59,443 nucleotides of DNA from Bernardetiaceae bacterium (GCA_020832465.1 JAFIER010000059.1:1-59443), one strand, 5' to 3'. Shown: positions 19,324-28,815, counted from the first letter of the stretch. The notes: a model not told the origin generated them from the sequence alone. Numbers and translations: made by a program.

Positions 19324-22164
19324 ATGAATAGATGGCGCATTCGCTCATTAAGATACTACATCAAAGGTAAAAAATTTTGGGAACAGAAAACTAAAAACCA
19401 GAGACGCTTACTTATAGGCTTTGCTGTTTTGCTTGTATATGCCGTAGTGCATTTATCTTGGGTTTGGTATCAAAGTCGTAGCCTTCAAATATGGCAGGTT
19501 ATCCCTGATGATGCTGTTTTTATTGTTGAAAGTAATGATATTTGGAACAGAAGCTACCGTTTAAGTAAACTTCCAATTTGGCAAAACCTTACGCAAACAA
19601 GCCATTTCTCGTCCATTCACAACCGTTTGGATTATTTAGATAGTCTGTTAGTAAGTCATCAGGCTTCTATTCATGAGCAGTTGCGCAATCGTAACCTATA
19701 CGCCTCGGTGCATATCAGCGAACGCAGGGCTTTTGATTATCTATTTTTTATCCCCTTAGAAAAGCAAGAAATACTTTTCCTGCCTGATAAAATCAATGCT
19801 ATTGCTAAAGCAGAAGCACTTACTACACTCGAAAGGCAATACAAGGATATTACAATTTATGAGTTGAGCGATCATAAAAGCGACGAAAAATCGGCTTTTA
19901 CTTATTTAATATACAAAAATTTCTTGATTTGTAGCTATACCCCTATGCTCGTTGATGAAGCTATTCGCAAAATTATGGGCAAAGAGGCGCAACCCTTTTT
20001 CAAAAGAAATAAAGACTTACTCGAACTTAGCAAAATCGATAATGACGAGGCTAATATTTACGTAAATCCACGCCAAATCGGTAGTTTTATGAAGCTATTC
20101 GCACACGAGAGCTACGAACACTTTTTTGAAGAGTGGGACGAAGGCGTAGGTGCATCAGTGTTGGATTTACTCATCGAGCCAAATCAAATTCTTTTGAGTG
20201 GTTATACACTTTATAAAGACGACTACCTCGCCCTTTTTGAAGGGCAAGAACCCACGCCTTATATAGACCTTTTACAATTTGTACCTAAACAAACCGCACT
20301 TTTTTATCGTGTGGGGCTTAGCAATAAGGAAAAGTATTTTAATGCACTCAATACCTATTGGAAAGATAAATATCCAGAACAAACCGCCAGAAGAGAGCAA
20401 CTTATCGAAAATTATAACTTCTCGCCTACAAGGTTTATCAATACATTAGGCGGAGAAATTGCACTATCCGTCTTGGAGCAAGCGCCAGGAAGAGCGACAA
20501 GCGATAAAATCTTGTTTTTGAGTATCAAAGACCCCGATGAAGCCCTTGATATGCTCAAGGTGCTATCTGATAACGCCGCTGCAATTTTACAAACTTCTCA
20601 AAATACCTCAGAAGTATATCAAGACTGGGTGCTAAGGCGAATTGATGTACGAAATTTCCCGCAAATTATGTTTGGTAAAATGTATATGGGATTCGAACAA
20701 ACTTATTTTACGCTGATTAACGACCGCTATTTGGTATTTGCTAATAGTGCTGATGCGCTCCGTACATTGATAAATGATATTCGAGAAGAGCAGGTATGGG
20801 CTAAATTGATTCGCAGTAGCCGTTTCTTAGAACAAACAGGCACGCAAGCAAACCTGAGCTTAGTCATAGATTTTCCAAGATATTGGAATGCTATTTTAGA
20901 ACAAAGCCATACAGAGCTAGGCAAAAAATTATTAAAAGAGAAAAGCCAGCTCATAAAACTCGATTTTTTGGCATTGCAAATGAAGCATGATAAAGACAAA
21001 ATGCAGAACAACTTACTTATTGCTCAAAAAGTGAGTGAAAACCCCACGCAAACAAATAGTAAGCAAAGTCTTAATTTATTGCATAGCAGTACGTTCCAAA
21101 ACGAACTGACCTCGGCCCCCTACTCCGTGCGCAATCACAATGATGGCAGTTACGAAATTTTTATACAAGACAAGGACAATAAAGTGCATCTTGTCAGTAA
21201 AGATGGAAAAATCCTGTGGCATAAGCCAGTATATGGCAAAATGAGACCTTATTTAGAACAAGTTGATTTTTATAAAAATGGTAAAATTCAATACCTCATG
21301 ACTACGCCAAATCATATATACCTTATAGATAGGCTCGGAAGACCCGTCAAAGGATTTCCCATTGCATTACCTACGGGAGTGCTGGCACAGACGCTTGCCC
21401 TCATAGATTATGATGGAAGTAAAGATTACCGATTTGCTATCAGCGATTTACAAGGTAGGGCATACCTTTATAATAAAAATGGGCAAAATTTGCAGGGCTG
21501 GAATCCACTTAGCCTCGCCTCGCCACTATCCGAACCGCTCAAGCATCTACGCATCGGACAAAAAGATGTACTGCTTGCTATTTCGCAAGATGGGCAAATA
21601 TATAACCTCCAGCGCAATGGAAACAACTACCCAAATTTCCCTTTTGATTTTGATAGCAATATCAGTAGCCCTACATTTTTACAAGAAGGCAAAGACCTCG
21701 ATGATTCTTATCTCGTTGTCATGACTGATAAAGGAGAGCATATTCATTTGAGCTTTCAAGGCAAAATATTAGCTAAAAAAGAATTTTTTCGTAAGACTGC
21801 AAAGTCAAGATTTAGTCTTGTAACAGATGTTTTAGCTCAAAAAAATTACCTTATTGCACGCCAAGACGAGCGAGAACTCACTATAATGACGCCCGAGGAA
21901 CAGAATCTCTTTGCCCTTAGTTTTGATAATGACGCAGCAAAGTTGGTGCAGTATTACAACTTTGGTGCAAATATAGATGTAGTAGAAATACACGATACGC
22001 AAAATCAAAAATCTTACCTCTATTATACAGATGGTAGGCTCATCGGAGGACAACCTATAGAGGCTTCGCAACCACTCAATTTGAGATATATAGAATCTGA
22101 ACAATATTTTATCGTGCATAGAGCCTTAGGCAAACAGTTAGATTGCCTCAGGCTGCAAAGGTAA
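19324..22164 (+). CDS. Large membrane-anchored protein, DUF3352-like N-terminal part and beta-propeller-like C-terminal part
   Basis: 946 residues. One transmembrane helix near the N-terminus (LLIGFAVLLVYAVVHLSWVW, about residues 35-54), preceded by a basic stretch, puts the bulk in the periplasm. Residues about 55-560 resemble DUF3352-like proteins that open with PDDAVFIVESND and contain repeated IDF/LSL-type strands. Residues about 590-940 form repeated short blades such as YLIDRLGRPVKGFPIALPTG, AYLYNKNGQNLQGWNPLSLA and IYNLQRNGNNYPNFPFDFDS, each pairing a DG or NG turn with a strand, suggesting a propeller. No catalytic motif was found; a scaffold or envelope-maintenance role is possible. 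It appears to be monocistronic. Confidence 0.6.
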   Translation: MNRWRIRSLRYYIKGKKFWEQKTKNQRRLLIGFAVLLVYAVVHLSWVWYQSRSLQIWQVIPDDAVFIVESNDIWNRSYRLSKLPIWQNLTQTSHFSSIHNRLDYLDSLLVSHQASIHEQLRNRNLYASVHISERRAFDYLFFIPLEKQEILFLPDKINAIAKAEALTTLERQYKDITIYELSDHKSDEKSAFTYLIYKNFLICSYTPMLVDEAIRKIMGKEAQPFFKRNKDLLELSKIDNDEANIYVNPRQIGSFMKLFAHESYEHFFEEWDEGVGASVLDLLIEPNQILLSGYTLYKDDYLALFEGQEPTPYIDLLQFVPKQTALFYRVGLSNKEKYFNALNTYWKDKYPEQTARREQLIENYNFSPTRFINTLGGEIALSVLEQAPGRATSDKILFLSIKDPDEALDMLKVLSDNAAAILQTSQNTSEVYQDWVLRRIDVRNFPQIMFGKMYMGFEQTYFTLINDRYLVFANSADALRTLINDIREEQVWAKLIRSSRFLEQTGTQANLSLVIDFPRYWNAILEQSHTELGKKLLKEKSQLIKLDFLALQMKHDKDKMQNNLLIAQKVSENPTQTNSKQSLNLLHSSTFQNELTSAPYSVRNHNDGSYEIFIQDKDNKVHLVSKDGKILWHKPVYGKMRPYLEQVDFYKNGKIQYLMTTPNHIYLIDRLGRPVKGFPIALPTGVLAQTLALIDYDGSKDYRFAISDLQGRAYLYNKNGQNLQGWNPLSLASPLSEPLKHLRIGQKDVLLAISQDGQIYNLQRNGNNYPNFPFDFDSNISSPTFLQEGKDLDDSYLVVMTDKGEHIHLSFQGKILAKKEFFRKTAKSRFSLVTDVLAQKNYLIARQDERELTIMTPEEQNLFALSFDNDAAKLVQYYNFGANIDVVEIHDTQNQKSYLYYTDGRLIGGQPIEASQPLNLRYIESEQYFIVHRALGKQLDCLRLQR

Positions 22165-22173
22165 GCGCAAAGC

Positions 22174-22211
22174 TAACAATAACAACATGGCTAAGAGAAA
22201 TCTTATTGTTA
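22174..22211. repeat. Short inverted repeat after the 946-residue protein gene
   Basis: TAACAATAA (22174-22182) / TTATTGTTA (22203-22211) with an AAGAGAAAT-containing loop. It looks like a widened version of the core hairpin. It begins ten bases after the stop codon and lacks a T-run, so it is not a standard terminator. Confidence 0.4.
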
Positions 22212-22215
22212 CAAT

Positions 22216-22328
22216 GGGTGTACGACAACTTTGCTAAATTAGCTCCGAAATAACATTTCTGCCAGAAATGTTATTTCTATAAGCTCTGACGCTATTTAAG
22301 GCGATTTACCAACGTGGCGTAGAACCCC
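22216..22328 (+). repeat. GGGTGTACGACAAC-type inverted-repeat element around the core hairpin
   Basis: Left end GGGTGTACGACAACTTTGC, then TAAATTAGCTCC; right end GGCGATTTACCAACGTGGCG, then TAGAACCCC, whose reverse complement matches the left end in most positions. The perfect core hairpin GAAATAACATTTCT-GCC-AGAAATGTTATTTC (22247-22277) lies between. No clear target duplication. Related ends occur at 18055, 31823, 43272, 49288 and 53258. Confidence 0.65.
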
Positions 22329-22400
22329 TTTTAATTCGGGGGTAATCGTAATAATTGAGGAATAGATGGTCTGCAACAAATACAAAAATATAATAAGCCT

Positions 22401-23150
22401 GTGAACTACTCTTGGATTGATAAAATCAAAAAACAAAAAATCAAGCACAAAAAGTCGCTTATTGTCTTATTAGACCCCGATAAGTTAGACGAGGCAAGCA
22501 CTATTGCTATGGCAAAAGCAGCTGATTATCACGCCATAGAAGCATTCTTTGTCGGGGGTAGCCTTATGAGTAGTAACCGATTTGAGCAGACAGTTAGCCT
22601 ACTCAAGGCGCACAGCAAACTGCCGATTATTATCTTCCCAGGAAATTATTTGCAAATTTCAGCGCAAGCAGATGCGCTACTATTGCTTTCGCTACTCTCC
22701 GGGCGTAATCCAGAGTTTTTGATAGGGCAACACGTAGTAGCAGCCCCCTACCTAAAACGCTCAGGCTTAGAAATTATCCCTACTGCTTATTTGCTTATTG
22801 ATTGTGGCACGCCAACCAGTGTATCTTACATGAGCCAAACACAACCTATTCCCTACGAAAAAAATGATATTGCTGTAGCTACAGCCGTGGCTGGTGAAAT
22901 GATGGGAATGCAACTTGCTTATTTAGAAGGAGGTAGTGGTGCTATACGCGCAGTGCCTGATGATATGATCCGGGCAGTGAGCCAAGCTATAGATATACCT
23001 CTTATCGTAGGCGGCGGCATACGAGACATAAAGCAACTCGAGCAAGTGTTTAAGGCTGGTGCAGATATTGCCGTCGTCGGTACTTCATTAGAAAAAAAAC
23101 CTGACCTACTTAGCGATCTGAGTAAAATTACGAATACTTTTAATCGATAA
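22401..23150 (+). CDS. Geranylgeranylglyceryl/heptaprenylglyceryl phosphate synthase homologue
   Basis: 249-residue TIM-barrel prenyltransferase of the PcrB/GGGPS family. Key segments: SLIVLLDPDKLDEAST at the N-terminus, AFFVGGSLMSS, PIIIFPGNYLQIS, the YLEGGSGAIRAVP phosphate-binding region and PLIVGGGIRDIKQLEQ at the C-terminus. It joins a polyprenyl diphosphate to sn-glycerol-1-phosphate; homologues are widespread in Bacteroidota but their cellular product is poorly known. The start is GTG: an in-frame TGA lies at 22356-22358 with no ATG after it. It fits with the mevalonate-route genes at 30.6-34.3 kb. A CATAC element duplicated its stop codon region. Confidence 0.9.
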   Translation: MNYSWIDKIKKQKIKHKKSLIVLLDPDKLDEASTIAMAKAADYHAIEAFFVGGSLMSSNRFEQTVSLLKAHSKLPIIIFPGNYLQISAQADALLLLSLLSGRNPEFLIGQHVVAAPYLKRSGLEIIPTAYLLIDCGTPTSVSYMSQTQPIPYEKNDIAVATAVAGEMMGMQLAYLEGGSGAIRAVPDDMIRAVSQAIDIPLIVGGGIRDIKQLEQVFKAGADIAVVGTSLEKKPDLLSDLSKITNTFNR

Positions 23151-23151
23151 A

Positions 23152-23271
23152 CATACTAATATACACTCGATAGCCAGAAATAATATTTCTTTGAGATTTG
23201 TTATTTCTAAGCCTTTTTTCCATAGCTTGGGGTTTGCAAACTCAAGCTATGGAAAAATGTATAGTAGTATA
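23152..23271 (+). mobile_element. CATAC-type MITE-like element with exact 9-bp duplication
   Basis: 120 bp from CATACTAATATACACTCG to GTATAGTAGTATA. Core hairpin at 23176-23208, then the long palindrome TTTTTTCCATAGCTTGGGG ... CTCAAGCTATGGAAAAAT. It is flanked by exact ATCGATAAA at 23143-23151 and 23272-23280. The left repeat contains the TAA stop codon of the GGGP synthase gene (23148-23150), so the insertion landed at the very end of that gene without changing the protein. Confidence 0.9.
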
Positions 23272-23280
23272 ATCGATAAA

Positions 23281-23813
23281 TACAAAATAGGGTAATAACA
23301 ACTTACATACTTGCATTAAAATGCAATTTTTTAAGCATTTTATGAACTTTTCAACTTCTAAATTTGAGTTTCTAACTAATTACAAATAAGACTGCCAGAA
23401 TAGCTCGTACTAATTGTTGAAAAAAGATTTATTTTTTTGCGGTTTTTATGTTAAAACTTCATACATTTGAGCAATAGAATCTAATACCAAATAAAAATGA
23501 AGCAAAAACAAGATTAGCATTATTTTTGCGAATTAAAATGCTTATAATAAAATGTTGTAAGTTTTGGTATAATTCTACTATAATAATCAAAAAAGTTCTG
23601 CATAATAACTCAAAAAATTATCTTGAAAATATAGTAAATTTTTTTTTTTACTATGATTTTACAAAGTGTTTTTGTGGCTTGCTTTGCTGATATGATTATA
23701 CCATTTGTTTTGCGAGTTTCCCAAAAAAGTCTTTTTATACAAGCAAAGTAATATATATATATACTTTTGTTTGTTTGCTATACAAAATATACTCTATCCT
23801 AAAAAAACTATAT
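23281..23813. other. AT-rich leader region of the TPR protein gene
   Basis: 533 bp, extremely AT-rich, without a believable gene. A perfect -7-like box TACTTTTG at 23762-23769 lies 44 bp before the ATG at 23814, but no TTG stands at the right distance upstream. Nothing else recognisable. Confidence 0.35.
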
Positions 23814-26800
23814 ATGAACGTGATAAGCCTCAGAACGATTTGGCACTTCTGCCTTTTGTCTATTTTGTGCATCACCTTTCCACTGCCAGGGTATGGGCAA
23901 GACGTTGCCCCTCTAAAAAGTGGATACGAAGATGCTGTTACGCTTTTCGAGAAGAAGCGCTACGGTTTAGCAAAATCTTTATTTGAAGATTTTATTAGCC
24001 AAAACCCAGAGCATCTCAAAACACAGGAAGCGCATATTTATATGGCACGTTGCGATATTAAACTCAAAAACCCAAACTTTGAGTATAACGCAAGTAACTT
24101 ACTTGACCAAAATCAAGATAATGTGCAAAGCCGTGCGCTACGGTACGAACTCACTAATTGGTATTTTTCTAACAAACAATACAGAGAGGCTATTGCTTTA
24201 ATGGAAAACCATACACGTTCTACCTATAAAAATGAGCAAGAAATTTTAGCACATTTTCAATTGGCTTATGCCTTAATGCATACCCTACGATACCGTGAGG
24301 CAAGTCAATTATTTAAAAAACTGGCAGAATCCGACTTCAAAAAAGAAGACTCAAATTACTATTTGGGATTTTTGCTTGCCAATGAACAAGATTATGCCGG
24401 TGCGTTGAAAGCTTTGCAGATTGCAACCCAGAACAAAACATATAAGCAAAAAGCTTATGCAAGGATCGCTGAAATACATCACTATCAGGGCAATTATCAA
24501 GCTGTTATTGACTTAGAAGCAGTCATTCCCGAAAGCAAAATGACCGATAATACAAGATTGGTTTTTGCCTGGGCTGCTTATAAAATTCAAAACTATGACT
24601 TAGCTTATGGATACCTTGCACGCTATTTTGATAAAGTAGAAGTTACAGCCCAAGAGGAGGCTTTACTCTTTGCTTATGCTTATGCCGCACAAGAAATAAG
24701 AGAAATGGCAGTAGCGCAACAGGCTTATAGAAAACTATCCACACGAACAAGCAATGATTCTATAAAGCAGATAGCACTCTTTAACGCCGTTAATGTAGCC
24801 CTCGAAAATAATGAACCTAAGCAGGCTTTGCAGTTTGCCACAGAAGCACAAGCCGTAAACATAGACCCCCTTATTCATAAAAATACAGAGTGGATCATAC
24901 TCTGCCTGCTCTACAAAAACCGTACTTACAAAGCTTTTGTGCCACAAGCCGTGCAATTTCACGAAGCACAAGCCAAAAATATGCAAGCCGAAGAGTTGTT
25001 AATATTTAGGCGCATGATAGCTACTGCCTTACATGAAATGAAAGATTATAGACGGTTACAGGCATTCTTACAACAGTATGCGCAGGCTGATCCCGAGTTA
25101 TCTAAATTAGCCTACAACATTGAACTCAACAATGCCATTGAACTACTTAATAGCGAATATTTTCATGAGGCCTTAGCTGCTTTTCAAGCATTGTATCAGA
25201 AAAAAAATAAGTATGCTAATACAGCTTTTTTGCATTACTATATCGCTGAAACCTATCAGCATTTAGAAAACTCCGAGCGTGCTTTATATTTTTATGAGCA
25301 AGCATTAGCAGCTGGAAGTGATGAGAAAATCAAAAACTTAAGCCACTTTAGCCTCGCTTATCATTATTACAATACAGATAGTTATGACATGGCATTAAAG
25401 CATTTCCACGCTTATATTGAAGCTGAAAGCGAAGATCAAAGTCGCATTTATGAAGCGCATGCACGTATTGGCGATGCTTATTATGCCAAATTTGCAGAGA
25501 AACCCCAAGATAAAAATCTTTTCTCTTTTGCGATAAAGCACTATGACTATGCGCTCACTGATAAGTCTAACACACTAAGCCAGCACGCACCGCGCCTGAA
25601 TTTGGCTCGTTTGTATGCTTATAACAGAAACTACAACAAAGCAATTTTTCAGATAGAAACGCTCCTAGAAAGAAGTACGCAAACTCCGGACATGCTTTTT
25701 CCCATATACGAAGAAAAAGCAGAAATATACATCGCAGCAAATCTGCCAGAGGCGGCTATAAGATTGTTTGAAAATCTTATCGAGGAAAATAAGTTTAGCA
25801 CCCAACTTCCCAATGCCTACCTCAAACTCGGTAATATTTTAGAGCGCACTCAAAATAGAGAAGAAGCTATTGATGTGTATAAGCATGTCGTGCAAAAATT
25901 TGTTAAGTACCCCGCCGCAGAGCTAAGTATTAACTTTCTGATTAACATGGAGTCTGCTGGTGCATCAATCCCAGACTTAGAAATCTATGTTGCGAACTAC
26001 GAAAAGTACAACCCACAAAGCGATATACCACTGATACGAAGATTAAATAAAGCACGTGATTTGCTTTTTAATGATGAGAAACCCGAAGCACAAAAGTTAC
26101 TTGAATCTATCATATCATCAACAGAAAGTCTTAAAACAAAGTCTAGTGCGCACTACTTATTAGGCAAAGCTTTATTAGAAGACAACCCTAAACTAGCAGC
26201 CTATCATTTATTAGAAGTAGCACTCGTTGGCGATAATCAAAGCGAGTACTTGGACTCAAAAATGCTTGCAGCGGATATTAAATTTAAGATGAGCGAGTAT
26301 GCTACGGCAGAAGAGCTCTTTGCATTTGTCGAAAATAATAGCCGAGAAGAGGCACAAAGATTGCGTGCATCGCTCGGTCTTGCCGAAATTTACTTCAAAA
26401 GACATCAATTCTCCGAAGCAATCATTAAAGCAGAACGCCTTAAAAGCCAAAGCTCCGAAGGATCGTATTTTGCAAATGCAGCAAGCCTTATTATTGTAAA
26501 GGCAGCTAATCAAGCTAAAAGACCTATCAACGAAGAGACGCTCAGTGCGATGGCTAATCAAAATATTGGCGCAAGATATGCGGCTGAGTTCTTGTTTAAC
26601 ATAGGAGTTCTTTTTGAGCAAAATCAAAATGCACAAAGCGCATTGCAAGCCTACGAAAGAGTCATTAATCAGACAACTGCTGATAATTACTTAGAGTTCA
26701 AAGAAAAGGCACAGTTTCAAAAAGCACTAATTTTACATAAGCAAGGCGATGCGCAATCTGCTATTATGATGCTTGAAGAGTTGAGCAAACAATCACAAAG

Positions 26801-26849
26801 CCAATCTTTAAGAGAGCAGGCATTGCTATGGATTGAAAAAATCAAATAA
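23814..26849 (+). CDS. Large exported TPR repeat protein
   Basis: 1011 residues from the ATG at 23814; an in-frame TTG at 23775 would only lengthen the leader. The signal peptide (WHFCLLSILCITFPLPGYGQ) is followed by at least fifteen tetratricopeptide-like repeats over the whole length, for example AHFQLAYALMHTLRYREASQ, AFLHYYIAETYQHLENSERA and AHYLLGKALLEDNPKLAAYH. It should form a long superhelix in the periplasm that binds protein partners. The next gene, 90 bp downstream, encodes an outer-membrane barrel, and the two probably form one operon and one complex. The architecture recalls Bacteroidota TPR/barrel pairs, but the role is unknown. Confidence 0.85.
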   Translation: MNVISLRTIWHFCLLSILCITFPLPGYGQDVAPLKSGYEDAVTLFEKKRYGLAKSLFEDFISQNPEHLKTQEAHIYMARCDIKLKNPNFEYNASNLLDQNQDNVQSRALRYELTNWYFSNKQYREAIALMENHTRSTYKNEQEILAHFQLAYALMHTLRYREASQLFKKLAESDFKKEDSNYYLGFLLANEQDYAGALKALQIATQNKTYKQKAYARIAEIHHYQGNYQAVIDLEAVIPESKMTDNTRLVFAWAAYKIQNYDLAYGYLARYFDKVEVTAQEEALLFAYAYAAQEIREMAVAQQAYRKLSTRTSNDSIKQIALFNAVNVALENNEPKQALQFATEAQAVNIDPLIHKNTEWIILCLLYKNRTYKAFVPQAVQFHEAQAKNMQAEELLIFRRMIATALHEMKDYRRLQAFLQQYAQADPELSKLAYNIELNNAIELLNSEYFHEALAAFQALYQKKNKYANTAFLHYYIAETYQHLENSERALYFYEQALAAGSDEKIKNLSHFSLAYHYYNTDSYDMALKHFHAYIEAESEDQSRIYEAHARIGDAYYAKFAEKPQDKNLFSFAIKHYDYALTDKSNTLSQHAPRLNLARLYAYNRNYNKAIFQIETLLERSTQTPDMLFPIYEEKAEIYIAANLPEAAIRLFENLIEENKFSTQLPNAYLKLGNILERTQNREEAIDVYKHVVQKFVKYPAAELSINFLINMESAGASIPDLEIYVANYEKYNPQSDIPLIRRLNKARDLLFNDEKPEAQKLLESIISSTESLKTKSSAHYLLGKALLEDNPKLAAYHLLEVALVGDNQSEYLDSKMLAADIKFKMSEYATAEELFAFVENNSREEAQRLRASLGLAEIYFKRHQFSEAIIKAERLKSQSSEGSYFANAASLIIVKAANQAKRPINEETLSAMANQNIGARYAAEFLFNIGVLFEQNQNAQSALQAYERVINQTTADNYLEFKEKAQFQKALILHKQGDAQSAIMMLEELSKQSQSQSLREQALLWIEKIK

Positions 26850-26860
26850 ATCTAAATCAA

Positions 26861-26905
26861 TGATTCAACTTTGACAAATCCTTATACTTTGGCAAAGTTG
26901 AATCA
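26861..26905 (+). terminator. Hairpin between the TPR and barrel genes
   Basis: Perfect 13-bp stem TGATTCAACTTTG (26861-26873) / CAAAGTTGAATCA (26893-26905) with a 19-nt loop and no T-run. It lies in the 90-bp gap inside the likely operon, so it may be a processing or attenuation site rather than a full terminator. Confidence 0.4.
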
Positions 26906-26939
26906 CAACAAATATCGCCAATCCTAAAAATCAAAAATT

Positions 26940-28637
26940 ATGTCTATAATGTCTATATATATGCTAGTCCGTTGCTATATGTTTAGCAACTTTAAGGTGC
27001 TGCGTTTTTGCAGTTTTTTGGCTTTAATACTGTGTTTTGCGGTCCCTTCTTTTGCGCAGATAAAAGATAGTTCAGGCGTTTATATAAAAGATACTAAGCT
27101 TAGGAGTTTTGAAAAAAGCAAGCAGCAGCATCGCCCAGCACATAAAAAGGCAATTAAATTTTCACAAGAGGGCGTAGATCCATCATTTTCGCCTGTTTTT
27201 ATATCAATGGATATAGAAATAGACGATACGCAGCCAGATCCTTATCAAGATGCAAAGGAAGAGCTTACCGCACCCCCTTCTAAGTATGAGGGTTTAGCAA
27301 GAGTAGGCTTTGGCAACTACCTTTCAGGCTTTGGAGAGGCACTCGTTACGGCACAGCTCAGCGATGCCTTAAGATTAGGTGCGGATTTATATCACCTCTC
27401 GGCACAGCGCGGCGCAGTAGATGGACGCAACTCAGGCTCTATCCTAAATCGCTTTAAAGTCAATGCTGATTATGTACACGATCTTTTTGCATTGAGAAGT
27501 CATATTTTCTACCGTAGAGAAGGTGTGCATTTTTATGGTTACGACAGGCAGTTAGACCCTGAAACAATTAACAGGGACGAAATACGCCAGCATTGGAATA
27601 CCATAGGTATGCAAAGTCAAATCAATGACCTCGCACTCGGTAGTGGTGTAGATTATAAGCTCACGCTCAAAGCCTCACACACCGCTGATCGTTATGAAGC
27701 CAGAGAAACAGCGATGCAGCTCGAAGGAAATACTTGGTATAACAGCCAACTTCCCATAGTGATAGGTATATATACGGACAACACCCTCTCGAGTCATCAA
27801 AGTCAAATGCGTTCACTCCTTAGCCTTGCGCCCGTAGCCAAATGGAAGCAAACATTCTTTGAAATTGAAGGGGGACTCCGATTTACATATACAAATGATT
27901 CGCTGTTTGAAAAAAATATTTTTTTGCACCCTCATGCCCAAGCCTCTGCTCATTTTTTGGATAAAGCACTCCAACTACGTGCGGCTTTTACGGGCGCAAT
28001 TGAGCAAAATTTATTGCAAGACGTTGCTGCTCAGAATCCTTTTATCGCTGATAATATCTTGCTCAACCACCGAAATAGACGCTGGGCAACTTCGCTTGCT
28101 ACGACTTATCAAGCAATGGAAAATTTAAAAATTGGAATAACAGCAGAGTACGCCCAATATGAGCAGTTTGCTGTTTTTAATAATAACCAAAACGACTCCT
28201 CGCGTTTTGATATGATATATGACAACGGAAAAGTAAATGCTTTGAGTTTGGATATGAGCCTACTCTGGCGTTCTACAGATTTTGCTGTATATGCAAGCTT
28301 AGGTTACAGACATTATCAAACAGAAGCTTTACTGCGCGCTTGGCACTTGCCCAACTGGGATAACGAGTTTGGAGTAAGCTATACAGGCATTACAAACCTC
28401 GAACTATCTACCTCGCTTTTGCATCAGGCGGGGCTTTATGCACAAGTCAGCACGAGCGAAACAGAGTATTCACTCCCTGATATTTTTAACCTACAATTTA
28501 AAGCCAACTATCATCTTACTGATAAATTTAACGCATTTGCTATTTGTCAGAATTTGCTATCACAATCTTATCAGCATTTTCTGTTTTACGAACAGCGTCG
28601 CATACAGGCTTGGGCAGGCATAGGATATACTTTTTAG
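26940..28637 (+). CDS. Outer-membrane beta-barrel protein paired with the TPR protein
   Basis: 565 residues from the first ATG, which has an A-rich leader; an ATG at 26979 would begin exactly at a textbook signal peptide (KVLRFCSFLALILCFAVPSFAQ), so either start is possible. After about residue 110 the protein is a run of amphipathic strands such as GLARVGFGNYLSGFGEALVT, DALRLGADLYHLSAQRG and ADFAVYASLGYRHYQTEA, ending in an aromatic residue (YTF), as in TonB-dependent-receptor-like barrels. No plug domain or TonB box is seen, so it is not a standard receptor. It is probably co-expressed with the upstream TPR protein. Confidence 0.8.
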   Translation: MSIMSIYMLVRCYMFSNFKVLRFCSFLALILCFAVPSFAQIKDSSGVYIKDTKLRSFEKSKQQHRPAHKKAIKFSQEGVDPSFSPVFISMDIEIDDTQPDPYQDAKEELTAPPSKYEGLARVGFGNYLSGFGEALVTAQLSDALRLGADLYHLSAQRGAVDGRNSGSILNRFKVNADYVHDLFALRSHIFYRREGVHFYGYDRQLDPETINRDEIRQHWNTIGMQSQINDLALGSGVDYKLTLKASHTADRYEARETAMQLEGNTWYNSQLPIVIGIYTDNTLSSHQSQMRSLLSLAPVAKWKQTFFEIEGGLRFTYTNDSLFEKNIFLHPHAQASAHFLDKALQLRAAFTGAIEQNLLQDVAAQNPFIADNILLNHRNRRWATSLATTYQAMENLKIGITAEYAQYEQFAVFNNNQNDSSRFDMIYDNGKVNALSLDMSLLWRSTDFAVYASLGYRHYQTEALLRAWHLPNWDNEFGVSYTGITNLELSTSLLHQAGLYAQVSTSETEYSLPDIFNLQFKANYHLTDKFNAFAICQNLLSQSYQHFLFYEQRRIQAWAGIGYTF

Positions 28638-28656
28638 GTATAAATCGGAAGCATTT

Positions 28657-28798
28657 ACGTGCTTGCATAAATTTAGTGGGCATTAAAAGCAATAAATCAA
28701 TTTTAGATTTTAGAAATAACATTTCTCAAAGAAATGTTATTTCTAAAATTCCCCACCAAACACATATAATCATGTAAACTAAATTTATGCAAGTGCTT
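28657..28798. repeat. GTGCTTGCATAAATTTAGT-type inverted-repeat element with perfect core hairpin
   Basis: 142 bp with ends ACGTGCTTGCATAAATTTAG (28657-28676) and CTAAATTTATGCAAGTGCT (28779-28798), inverted repeats of about 20 bp. The centre holds a perfect 20-bp stem, ATTTTAGAAATAACATTTCT (28707-28726) against AGAAATGTTATTTCTAAAAT (28730-28749), with a CAA loop. It lies between the convergent barrel and PolX genes. A decayed relative is at 9547. Confidence 0.75.
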
Positions 28799-28815
28799 AG
28801 CGCTTTGGGCTACCA

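Noticed and set aside
23705-23986. 93-codon ORF overlapping the TPR gene start
   Set aside because: It lies in another frame over the signal peptide region of the TPR protein and has no protein-like features.
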